DNA of 64,000 nucleotides, taken from NCBI GenBank assembly GCA_018105865.1, contig CM030833.1:12780381-12844380 (forward strand), in the 5' to 3' direction. The position numbers and the translations under genes were made by a program. This document shows, piece by piece, positions 35,275 to 46,267 of the stretch (positions within the stretch are counted from its first letter, which is position 1; the number at the start of each line of letters is the position of its first letter). The DNA comes from Metaphire vulgaris (Eukaryota; Annelida; Clitellata; Crassiclitellata; Megascolecidae). Under the pieces are notes generated by a model that saw only the letters and a program-made list of their open reading frames with translations, searched no databases and had not been told where the DNA came from.

Positions 35275-36751
35275 GCTTAGCCGCACTGTATAATGTTTGG
35301 CTATTAAACCGACGAGCCAGGAACTTGAACGCCATTGGAAATTGTAGGCTTACTGTACGAGATGATATTTTTAGTTCATCTGACTCTATTCTTTGTAATT
35401 GGGTGGCGTTTGTTGAAATCGCTCTTACTTCCGGTTTCAAAATGTGATCTTTTGAACTGTGGCGTTTACTGCTAGAAATTGATGTTGAGGTAAATGAATT
35501 TGCAGAAAAAATCTAAAAAAGAAGGAATAGCTCGATTTATAACTATTTATTTATTGCTATATATTTAATAATAGTTTTGTTTTTATTGACATTATAAATT
35601 GTTCTAAGACCTAGAGTAAGCTCACTTGAAGCGGTAATTAATGGCATAAGCCTTAAGAATTAAATACGCTTGTTAACAGTTTTAAAATATTGTAATATGT
35701 TTCTATTTTCGCTGTCTAGCATTCGAATTTTAGCTTTGTGCGTATGCAAGCATTTTCCTATTTATTGTAAACTGTCGTCTTTATTGTTTCTATATATGTT
35801 GTTTTTCTGTAAAATTAATTTCACGTTTTAATTGAAGAAACCCTATATGCATTCAGAAAATCTGGAAGTGCTTTGTTAATTAATTATTGACAAAAGTTAT
35901 TACACGGATATGCTGTGAGAAGTAGGAGTGATTGACCCTCTCTATATACTGAATGAACCCATGCAGTACTGTACTAAAGTCTCTGGTTTTCAAGGTTGCA
36001 CACAATGAAAAATATGATAATGGTCCGAACCGTGCCTCATCTAAGTTATATCCTGGTTCATGGAATTCTAAATATTAGTGCTAATAATTTAGGATTCCAC
36101 GCCTGGTTAAAGGCTATTTAAAAATTGAAAATAATATCTGTGTCACACTGTCACTATCTGATAGTGGTGGCGGCGGCGGCGAATATGGTATTGATCTTGT
36201 TAGCGATAACATTAATATCGGCATGAGCTGGTTTCTATCCAACCAGAGGCATGTTCAGAACGCGTAGTTGACAAAGCATGCAGGGAATACAACTTGATTA
36301 TTTATGACACGACTCTTCTTCATGAAGAGGTGTCGCAGTCTATGCTATGCCTGTGCTAGTATTTAATGAATGTCAAATTATGTAGAGTGCCTTTATAATT
36401 ATTATGTAGAGTGTCTTTGTAATTATTCCTGACGTATGCATTCATGGTCTTCTATCTTGTTGCGTGTTTAGGTCCTATGTAGAATTTTGATAATGAATTT
36501 TCGTTAGCGTTAAATTGCGTTTAAACGAACAGTCAGTTTTAATTAATTAACTTGAAATGGTTGGATATTGAACTAAGTTTGAGCTTATTTTGGACCTTTA
36601 CAGTCTGTTAGCGACTTTGTGTATGTAGTATGGGTCGGTGCTAAGCCAGTCGCTGTAGTACAGTAGTTTAGCTCAAGGACTTTAGGTCTATAAAGTTGCT
36701 TTATATATTACGTACGAAAAGTCATATTTTATACACCTCTTCTGTTGCACT
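35275..36751. other. Malic enzyme 3' flank, intergenic
   Basis: ATTAAA at about 35303 and 35654 could serve as weak polyadenylation signals; no AATAAA was seen close to the stop. AT-rich, no gene, with a short GGCGGCGGCGGCG run at about 36168-36180. Confidence 0.35.
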
Positions 36752-37114
36752 CAGTGGCGGATTAACGATTTTGAGGCCCCGTACACATACTTCCATGGAG
36801 GCCCACCGGATACAAATTCTGTAAACCAATAGTCTACTGTATATACAGTAGTGTCGAATGTCGATGAAACTTTAAATTTTTCGAAATCTCGGAAAACTTT
36901 CGGAAAAGTTATAGATTCATAGATCAAGTGTGAAAAGTGGTTATGAGTGATGACGTTTTTATATAGTTTATATTCCGAAAATAAGGTTGTCTAAACAAAT
37001 TAATTAAAAATCATTAAAAAATATTGTTAATAGAAAAAGTGGGCCCCTAAGTTTTAATTTTGCAGGTTGGCCCGATACCGATGTACCATTTGTACCGTGG
37101 TAAATCCGCCACTG
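36752..37114. mobile_element. hAT-type MITE
   Basis: Ends CAGTGGCGGATTAACG / GTAAATCCGCCACTG; flanks GTTGCACT and TTTGCACC differ at two positions. 363 bp, no coding capacity. Confidence 0.7.
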
Positions 37115-37594
37115 TTTGCACCACGTACATTTTGGACCCACCGCTATGCGTAGGCCTATGCACAAATTCTCTAACTTACTCCCACCCTGCTTGAAAAATT
37201 AATTTGTAGCCATAGTCACAAGGCGTACGGTAGACTAAAGTTGTCACAGCTAAGGACATCAAGAAATGTATTTTAAAGAGTGCAAGTATGTGAACAATTC
37301 TCGTGACCTATTGCCTGCCCGTGAGTAAGTAATTGTGTTCAAATCGAATGTGTATGATTTCAACCAGTCTTCTGCCTGAGCGGGAGTTTTTTAATTTTTA
37401 CGTAATCTATATCAATGACTTCTCAATGGTAGTCCTTGGCTATATATAAGGTTGTGCATGCATACGTACAGTCAAGACCCCTCTCCCTCCCCTTACGCGT
37501 CCGTACGCAAAATCTCCTAAAGCCAATTAGCTCCTCCCCTCAAAGCTTGTGTAATATGCGATTGGCCCCACATGTACTACTTGCCAGTGTACTG

Positions 37595-37596
<2 letters not shown>

Positions 37597-37650
<54 letters not shown>
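37597..37650. repeat. (TA)n microsatellite
   Basis: About 26 TA units. The stretch from 37115 to 38397 is otherwise unassigned intergenic DNA. Confidence 0.95.
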
Positions 37651-37656
<6 letters not shown>

Positions 37657-38397
37657 GTTGTCGTAGAGATAACAGAGGCAGAGGTCACTTTGCGGCAGTT
37701 TGAGCTCTAAAGGAGAAAAGAGCATTGGTTGCAGGCGCCGCTTCGCAATTGAATTTGTTTAATGTATATTTAAACTTTAGAACGTAAACATTATTCGTGT
37801 GTTAATTTGTCTCCAGCACCGGCTATAGCTGATCAAATTGGTTCATTAAATATAATTATTTCCATAAACATAAGTCAGCGCTGTACTTCTGAAATGCAGG
37901 CGCTTTTATTGGCTCGTTGCTCTTTAAACCTACTCAGTGAAGTGAAAAATATTGACCCGGAATAAATTTTCTGCCACCACATAAACAACTCTTATTAAAA
38001 GTACACAGATGGATAGAGGTGTTGGTATAAAGAAGAAGATGCTGATGACGACGATGGTGACGACAGCGAATATTGATCGTTATGATGAACAGTTAAACGT
38101 AAGCGATATTTCTTCGTCGTTGCGGTCTCATTGCATCAGCATTGGCGTGCATTAATAAGGAGAACATTCTAAATATGGGATCAAATTTCCACGACACCCA
38201 AGACAACAGGCGGTCGAGTGGTTTTAAGAGTGAGATATGAACTTAATGTCCTGATCTGTTCCTCTGCATAATATTGGCAAGGGGACGCTCGTGTTTCTAT
38301 GTTAATGTATTAAACAGTAGGCCTATTACTTCGCTAACGTGCGATAGAATTTTGGCGATTGATTCGATCTCCTGCGCTTTTCTCGATTTCCGACAGC

Positions 38398-39425
38398 ATG
38401 GACGATAGCGGCGTCGACTCGGGTCTCCCGTTCTGGAAATACCACGGCGCGGGAAACGACTTCATCTTGCTGGACGCTACCGGAAGCGGCGGCGGCGGCG
38501 GCAACGACTGCCTGACTTTCGATTTCATAAACAGGGTCTGCGATCGGCATCTCGGAGTGGGGGCCGACGGGTTGATCGTCGTCGGAAGTGGAAGAGCGTC
38601 GGATACGACGAATGGAAACGATGGTTACGACTTCGAAATGAGTTACTACAACGCGGACGGAAGACCTGGAACCCTGTGCGGCAACGGTTCCAGGTGCGCC
38701 GTTGTCTTTGCCGAAGACCGTGGGCTGTCGGCAGCAGCTAACGGCGGCGCGTGGAGGTTTCTCGTCGGGGGCAGAATCCACGAAGCCTCTGTTGTAAGGC
38801 GCAGTTTCGAGTTCAACGAGGAAGCAGAGGTGACAATTCAAATGCCGGACGTCTGTCAGATAAAGTTAACGACCTCTGGCGATTATTTCGTCGACGCCGG
38901 TTCGCCGCACGTCGTTCGTTACGTCCGTGAATCCTTGACTGGCCTAGACGTGCATACGTCCGGTAGACTTGTCCGGCATGATCAGGAATTTCGGGAGATC
39001 GGCGGGACGAACGTTAACTTTGTGGAACGTGGCCCAGATGGGGCCCTTCGGTCTCGAACCTTCGAACGCGGGGTGGAGGCGGAAACCCTGGCTTGTGGAT
39101 CGGGAGCGGTGGCCATTGCACTGGTCGACATCTTTCGAGAAGTCGCCCAAAGTGCCGACAACAGCGTCAAACCTGCAGGAAAAACAATGACGTCATAGTA
39201 AGTGGAAGTCACGTGACTGGGGAAAATTGTTTCTCGTCGCATAACTCTGTTTGTCTTCACAGCAAGGGAATGAAGCTGGAAAACCACAGAAGACTCGTTG
39301 AGGCTCGTGGTGGAAAGTTGAAAGTGGAAGCACTATGCGATTGCGATCAAAATGGAAAGCTTGTGTTTCGAAACGTTCGTCTTACTGGACCCGTAAAGAG
39401 AGTATTTCGTGGAACGCTATTTTGA
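38398..39425 (+). CDS. dapF-like: Diaminopimelate epimerase (DapF) homologue, two exons
   Basis: Bacterial DapF interconverts LL- and meso-diaminopimelate in lysine and peptidoglycan synthesis, a pathway animals normally lack. Exons 38398-39197 and 39263-39425 are joined by a 65-bp GT-AG intron in phase 2, giving 320 residues plus TGA. Motifs in order: WKYHGAGNDF (13-22), DRHLGVGADGLIVV (49-62), YYNADG followed by CGNGSRC with Cys94, GSPHVV (168-173), TNVNFVE (204-210), FERGVEAETLACGSGA (222-237) with Cys233, and the C-terminal half of the second lobe in exon 2. Cys94 and Cys233 match the two acid/base cysteines of DapF (73 and 217 in bacterial numbering, from memory). Poly-Gly (30-35) replaces a variable loop. 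The ATG at 38398 comes shortly before the first conserved motif, so no presequence is expected. The intron argues against bacterial contamination. AATAAA lies at 39599-39604. The substrate is unknown. Confidence 0.92.
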
Positions 39426-39869
39426 CGTTGGTTATCTGAATAATTTTTACAGAGTCAATTAAAGTGCATTAAATTTTGCATGAACATATATAGCCGCATT
39501 TTAGAATTGTGCTTCGTGAATATCATGTTGTGATGTTTGAACATTGCCGGTGAGTGTGCATTTGTAGTCCTATATCTTAGCTAGTTTGTGTCGCATGGAA
39601 TAAAACATCATTTGTAAAGTTTGACATGTTGTGGAGTATCCTCGTAGCGAATACCTGTGTATCCATAATTGTTACAGAGAATTGCGATATAAGTAAATAA
39701 TCTATATTATTGTAATTCTCTTTGTCTGTTTGTCGGTCACGATACACGGCAGATGTTGGAAGACGTTGTTGCCATTGACAACTAAACTGTATAATCAACG
39801 GAGCGTTTAACGAAGCGTCTTAATCGCAGCTTGACGAATCGTCCTGATTGAATGCACGTTGTACTGCAC

Positions 39870-40400
39870 CACTGAGGGCGCAGTAACCCGTGTGGTACCG
39901 TAGGCCCTACTGGGGACGCAGTCCCCCGTGTTGGGCCGTAGCCTGTAGATCCTACTGGAAGGGGGTGCAGCCTCCTGTCGTAAACCGAGCCCCAGCCAAC
40001 GTGGGGCTGTAGGCCCTACTGGGGCGCATCTTCCTGTCGGAGACCAAGCCCCCAAGGGAGGCCGTAGACCCCACTGAGGGGCGCAGCCCAATGTGTGGGG
40101 CCGCAGGTCCTACTGAAGGCGCAGCCTCCATGTGAGGCCGTAGGCCTTACTGGTGGCACAGTGGGAGATCTAGCCCACCCGTGGGGGCTGTAAGCTCCCT
40201 GGGGCACAACCCTAGGGGAGAAAAAGTCCCAGCCCTCTGTGGGCGACAAAGCCCCTTTGGTTCCGTAAGCCCAAAAGGAGTCGTAGGTGTAAAGGGGCCG
40301 TATACAGGTAATACCGGAGGGCGTATCCCCGTGAGACACAAAGCCCACTGGAACCGTAAGCCCAAACCGTAGTCGTAGGTTCCGTTATGGTGTGCAGCCC
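39870..40400. repeat. GC-rich imperfect tandem repeat, ~45-bp unit
   Basis: Around ten decayed units built from GTAGGCCCTACTGGGG, GCGCAGCCCCCGTG and GGGCCG. GGCC/CCGTAGGCC and CAGCC/GGCTG words could pair locally. The open frames across it on the minus strand (Pro/Arg/Gly-rich) are by-products of the repeat. It runs up to the left arm of the inverted duplication that starts at 40403. Confidence 0.7.
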
Positions 40401-40402
40401 CT

Positions 40403-40885
40403 GTGGTGGTGGGGGGCAAGACCACTCAGTCAGGATATAGGAAAAATTTTAAATGATAATCTACGCATTCGCTTTACATTTTCAGATTTTAAAAAATTGT
40501 TATATGTAATAATATTAACTTTTGTAATAAATCGGAAAGGAGATAGCCACTCTCTTCCGTCATTTTTGACGGGTTAACACTTAACAGCTAGTAGAAAATA
40601 AATAGATTCTTTCATATTTTTCTTAATTGGTCCGCGATTAGCTCAATAATGCACAGTGGCGTAGGACTGGGTGCGCCCCTCAACTTCTGAAAAAGTCAGA
40701 CAAGCACAAAAGTTCGTCAGCTATTTCGTGTAGAGTGGCTATCTCCTTTCCGATTTATTACAAAAGTTAATATTATTACATATAACAATTTTTTAAAATC
40801 TGAAAATGTAAAGCGAATGCGTAGATTATCATTTAAAATTTTTCCTATATCCTGACTGGGTGGTCTTGCCCCCCACCACCACCAC
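40403..40885. repeat. Nearly identical ~150-bp inverted duplication
   Basis: 40403-40553 and 40732-40885 are reverse complements; I see one substitution (ACCACTCAG against ACCACCCAG) and a 3-bp difference in a GTG run. The spacer is about 178 bp. The right arm lies inside the hAT-type element 40654-41042, the left arm outside it. Confidence 0.9.
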
Positions 40886-41042
40886 CTACTTTACGTGCGT
40901 AATTATGTGTATTTGTTATTTTAAAAAATTTATTTACCTTGTGAATTATTTTATGTTTTGCGCGCCCTCCCAAAAAAAATTGCGCCTTCTCGATAATTTT
41001 GCGCCCGGGGCGGCCGCCTCTGTCCCCCACGCTACGCCACTG
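40654..41042. mobile_element. hAT-type MITE holding one arm of the inverted duplication
   Basis: Ends CAGTGGCGTAGGACTG / CCCACGCTACGCCACTG with a perfect duplication ATAATGCA (40646-40653 and 41043-41050). It carries a variant module on the minus strand (40695-40720) and the 40732-40885 arm. Confidence 0.85.
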
Positions 41043-43156
41043 ATAATGCACTCTTGGATGTAAGAAAATAGCCTGAATATAGCCCCACGATATTCGCTAG
41101 GTGGAGCTATGGCTGCTATGGGTTGAATATACACTTATTAACGAAATTAAGTGAATGCAGATGGCTACACTAATTAATTACAGGAAGATACGGGATATGT
41201 GCAGTGCGTACAATGCATGAGCGAACAAACTGATAATCTAACTGTACGCACCGATGAGAGTGAGATGGTGGTGAGAAGTCTCTAAGTAGATTGCGGATAT
41301 TGAGCGAGTACAGAAGGAAAATTAATGCCTTGCCCCCACCCCTGATAAAACGAGCTCTCGCCAGAATTTTCATGACGTACACTCGTACAGTACTATGTGC
41401 CTTTTGACAATGGCTAGAACCCCGTGCGGTTTATATAGGAGCTATTTAATAAATATCCTTGTTATAAGAAAATCCTTAGTTTAAATTCCTAGTCAAGTTT
41501 AGAAGTTTGGCAGTGAAATTCCAGTTTGCTTGACATTGTCGGTGTCAACTTGTCAACGACAATGAGCTTAAAACTTTGGTGGTCAATTTGAGCGTGTCAT
41601 TTATTGACCTTAAGTGTAGAAACAGTCTTTCTTCAGTCCCACGGCCTGTGTCAGTAATACCATATCGATAACCTCGGTTTTAGAGTTAGTTATGATTACT
41701 CTCTTATACATGTCATAGTTTGTCGCCTATTGAAAGCTCTTTTGAGCACTTTATAAGCTGATAAAAGGCCACGAAACTGCTTTGAAAGATACAACTGTCT
41801 CATTAAATCGTGGCTGCCATTCATACTATTCAGTTCATAGAGAACTTTTCGCTGACTACCGAACTAAAGAACTGCGGACAAGACTATAATACTATTCTAT
41901 TTATCAAGAACCGAACTTTGACAGACGATGCTGCTCCGTCTATTGTAGTAAATCTTCGGAGGCGTTTGAAACGATCACGTTTTTTGAGCGCACAGTGTAG
42001 TAACACAGAAGAATAGAAAAATAGATCCTACGCAAAGAAGCCTTTAAGAACTAAGATTAATTATCAGTAGACAATAATGCGAAGATACGATATTTACGAT
42101 GGCTTGTTTCCATGCTGGTAGATTAATTACGAATAAAGTTCATCATGACAGGAGAAGGATACTGTATTGCAACTCTGATAAAAAAAACCGACGACGTCCA
42201 TTGCGAGTGTTGATAATCGGGTGAGAAGAGAAGTAGTTGGGGTGGGCGGGGGTGAGGTAGGGTTATTGCGATAGTCGCTTTGGGGTGGAATGCTATTAGG
42301 GAAGAGGTTTAGACGCTAAGTCTATTTTGTCGGTGATTAAAATATCAGGCACGGAGAAGATGCAGAGAATGGTTGCCAGTATAGTGAACGAAGATGAACT
42401 GAGAAGAAAATGGGAAGAACTTTGGAAGAAGAAAAGGTGGGAAAAGCATTTTACAGTAACTGTATTAAGTATTTTTGGAGAGGAGGCGGTGACTTTTGGG
42501 GTCCGCGCTTGCCACGAATGTAAGAAGGTATTAAAGGATCTGGGGGAAAGAGATGCTTGCTTGACGACAAGGAGGATGTAAGAGAACACAGAAATGGAAG
42601 TCATCTGAGTATTGTGCCGTCTTGTGGATTGTGCCATTGTGCCAATTGTGCCGTCTCCTCTATTTCTTTAGCGCTAAGTTATAAGAGCTGAATAAAATTG
42701 CTCTATAAAATGCTCTATAAATTAGCCTTTTCTCCAGCGCTCTTCCTCGTCCTCTTTCTGTTCTCAGCGGGTTTGCGTAAATCCCATGACTTGTTCCAGC
42801 CCGATTAGCCTTAATTCCCCAGTTCCCCTAGAGTGGCTGCGCTAATGTTTGTCAGTCATCTGCAACAAATAGTGGCAAAATGATTGTGTGATACTTATAA
42901 CCAAGGTGAGGAAAGTTTGGAGACATGATTTAAAACATGCACTATCGTCGCAATATTTGGAGTTGAAAATAGGACGCAGTGAGAAGGAACAGCAAATTCT
43001 CTCGCACAGGCTCTATCCTGTTTCTTAGTCACGTGTTTTCAATTTAAGTTAAGTCGTTTGAGCACTTCTAGCATCTCACGTGTGAACAGAATAGTTCCCC
43101 AAATTTCGAGAAGCAAACTTTAGTTACTGTAGATGCCGATTTGTCCGCACGGTCGA
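41043..43156. other. Intergenic, no recognised gene
   Basis: Frames at 41810-42016 and 42359-42581 are open, the latter lysine- and glutamate-rich from ATG 42359, but neither resembles a family I know and no splice or promoter signals support them. Nothing else is recognisable. Confidence 0.35.
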
Positions 43157-43201
43157 TTCTTTGTCTGCCTGCCTGCCTGCCTGCCTGCCTGTCTGTCTGT
43201 C

Positions 43202-43268
<67 letters not shown>

Positions 43269-43349
43269 GCCATCTGCCTCTATCCTGCCTGTTTCCAGTC
43301 TTTGCTCTTCTGTCTCTCTAGGAGTGTCTCACTGTTATTTTCTGTCTTT

Positions 43350-43390
<41 letters not shown>
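43157..43390. repeat. (CTGC)n(CTGT)n and (CT)n microsatellites
   Basis: About five CTGC units lead into about 20 CTGT units (to 43270), then a (CT)n run at 43353-43390. Cys/Leu/Ser/Val-rich frames here are artefacts. Confidence 0.95.
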
Positions 43391-43395
<5 letters not shown>

Positions 43396-43872
43396 ACTCT
43401 CTCTCTCCCCGTCTCTTTCTTTCCGTCTCTCTGCTTGGTGTTCTGTTTTCTATTAATATTCGATCATCGCGAACGGAATTGGGTCACTTAAAGAGCGTAG
43501 TGGGACTTGAGATATGATTACAGAATTTTGCAGGTTCGGTATTTCTAAAAAATCACCAGATCACCACCTCTATAGCTGGTCAGCAGCTCTAACTTCCACT
43601 GGCAAAACAACCACCATCAACCGCGCTCTCATAACTTGCTTGAACCATACTGAGAGTGATGCAGTATTCGGTATTTTTGTGCTCCCGCTTGCCCGTTTGC
43701 ATGTGCGCCTATTTGTCTGTAGCACTATAGCACTGCGTGTCCGCTTGTGTTCTTATCCTGGCTTTCTATCTTTGTTAGCATATTTGTATCTGTCTGACTG
43801 GACTAGACATTCGAATGTTTGTGCACTTAATTTCGAATGTGTTCGCCTGTATCGTGATCAGCGGCAGATAAA

Positions 43873-43906
43873 TGTGGGAAAGTAACCGCGATAGGCACTG
43901 TGAGAA
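43873..43906 (+). promoter_or_regulatory. Two adjacent CSL/Su(H)-type sites
   Basis: TGTGGGAA (43873-43880) and TGTGAGAA (43899-43906), both perfect YGTGRGAA matches in the same orientation, 18 bp apart, 4.35 kb upstream of the Notch-feedback gene NRARP. A third match on the other strand, TTCCCACG, lies at 46484-46491. Such sites bind the Notch effector RBPJ/Su(H). Function here is inferred from motif and neighbour only. Confidence 0.3.
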
Positions 43907-44613
43907 AATAATAAAATGAGAGCATGCATCACTTTTCCATTTAACACCCTGGCCATGTTAAGACCGTTTGCTTGCCTCGTGCTTTGACCAATGCATAGCC
44001 GTCTATGTTCTATTGTATCCCGCTTCGACTTATCCAGGGATTTTAATGGGCGAACAGGTCTCCGAAATATTTCGTATTTGGTATCATTATTGTCATTTTT
44101 AATTTTCAAAAGATTAGAAACATTTGATAAAGAGACCATTTGAATTAGAGAATGCGAACATTGAGAAAACGTACATCAGTGACGGAAGATTAGAAGTAAG
44201 TGACTGAAAGGTGCGTTTGATACCACGGTCTCTACCGCAGATGACGCAAACGTGAAGCGACATTCAATCTCTTTAAGATCTCTCAACTTTCGCATAGAAA
44301 AACTATTTCTGCACTTAACCTTGATACGGAAAATCACTCCTAATGCCTCGATGAGCTCCGTATGTAAGGCGCCGGCGTCCAGGAATCGAATGCCTAATTT
44401 TCATGACCAGTCAAAAGCGCTAATGTTGTTATGGAATTATTGTATCAGTGTGGTAATTGCAAGACGAGTAGACAATTTCTGATCGCTGCATACAGACTTG
44501 TCTACCGTATGCGTTAAATGGCCAGCGAGAAGGGGAACTTGGAAAGTGGCAGCCTATCCTATAACAGTGGTTTTCACACAGACTTACTTAGCATCCTAAA
44601 CCACTTAAAATCA

Positions 44614-44616
<3 letters not shown>

Positions 44617-44685
<69 letters not shown>
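44617..44685. repeat. (ATT)n microsatellite
   Basis: About 23 ATT units. The surrounding 43391-45343 has no recognised gene. Confidence 0.95.
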
Positions 44686-45343
44686 CCTTTTTTGACATTG
44701 ACATCTTTATTTCTTTGTCCATAATTTTTCCATAATTTACATAAAAGATAAACAAAATAACAAATACAAATTATACATAAGTCTATGTACTTATCTAATA
44801 ATAACATTGTAACTACTCAGAAGGTTGAGAAAGAGAAAGAAATAAGAAATGGTTACTGAAGAGAAGATGGATCCCACATGAAAGTAACCAGTACATATGA
44901 AATTTTATAATGATAGCAGACATAAATAAAGAAAATAATTTCATATAATTTGAATCTAAGTAAAATTAACAAACATAGCATATGAGTGTTTGTAACAAAG
45001 TAGACTATAGATTAAAGTTAGAAATTGTCTATTCCTGTAGAATTATTTGTTTAAGTCTCTTTTTAAACAGTGTTAGGTTTGGTATCAAACAGTGTTAGGT
45101 TTGGTATTAGGTTTGGTATCCGATTACTGCTCTGACTTTCAAACAACACCCTGTATAGAATAACGTAATTTACACGCACAGAACTGATGCGCATAGCCTG
45201 CAACTGGCTGTACGGTAGGCCTACAGTTTTGCTGACAAATCTGACATCCTGATGTCTAACGTCTATCGAATTCACTTGTGTTGGAGTTAACGTCGATTTT
45301 TCTTAACAAGACTCGATCAAGAAGGATTTGACCGTATAGACAG

Positions 45344-45710
45344 CAGTGATGTTAACAAGGACCGACCCCCCAAGGACGAGGATAAGGACAAGGACCGAAC
45401 CCCCAAGGACGAGGATAAGGACGAGGACCGACCCTCCAAGGACGAGGACAAGGACGAGGACTTACCCTGCAAGCACAAGGACCACAAGGACTGCCCCAAG
45501 GACAAGGATCAAGGACAAGGACCAACTTCTGTCAGACAAAAAAAGTCAGAAAGGAAAAAACCAAACACAATTTCAATTCGAATCACAAAATTAGAAAAGG
45601 AAAAAAGAATGTTGTAAAACATAGTCTAGTCAACAGCAACGCTGCATTTCAAATGCACCTTTGACTTTAGCCACCTAGCTATGTTACTGCGCTTTAAGAA
45701 ATTGTTAAGT

Positions 45711-45797
<87 letters not shown>

Positions 45798-46259
45798 TAA
45801 ACAAGAACAAGTGTTTCCAGCAGCTGATCAGTCATGCACACACAGTGAGGTCTAATTATGAGACCACTTTGCGAAAACACTCGTTCAACTGGAACTGACG
45901 TCACTGGGCAACAAAGAATTCTGCTAAAGAATCAACTCCTCAACTGGTATTATAAAGGAAACAATGACTAAACATTTTAGAGTAACTCAAAGCAAATATG
46001 TAGCCTAAATATAAATCCACATACTACTCTTACCTTGGAATATAATTATCAGTACAATTGAAAATGGTATACAAGTAATTTGGTCCTTATAAGGACTTTT
46101 CAAGGACTAAGTTACAAGGACCAGGACAAGGACCGATCTGCAAGGACGAGGATAAGGACGAGGACTGACTTCCCAAGGACGAGGACAAGGACAAGGACTT
46201 CAAATTGGTCCTTAAGGAGTCCTTAAGGACAAGGACCAGGACAAGGATTAACATCACTG
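45344..46259 (-). mobile_element. hAT element with transposase C-terminal remnant
   Basis: Ends CAGTGATGTTAACAAGG / GGATTAACATCACTG with a perfect duplication ATAGACAG (45336-45343 and 46260-46267). Subterminal arrays of AAGGACAAGGACGAGG occupy both ends. On the minus strand at about 45796-45904 a frame reads TSVPVERVFSQSGLIIRPH then TDQLLETLVLV, the hAT C-terminal dimerisation signature (ERxFSxxG...LxxLxxL). An (AAT)n run at 45715-45796 follows it. The rest of the transposase is absent. Same family as 22470-23281. Confidence 0.88.
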
Positions 46260-46267
46260 ATAGACAG

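Noticed and set aside
39807..40425. Three minus-strand frames rich in Pro, Gly and Arg
   Set aside because: They follow the GC-rich tandem repeat in several frames at once and are not a protein.
42359..42581. Lys/Glu-rich frame from ATG 42359
   Set aside because: No recognisable homology and no supporting signals; left as unassigned DNA.
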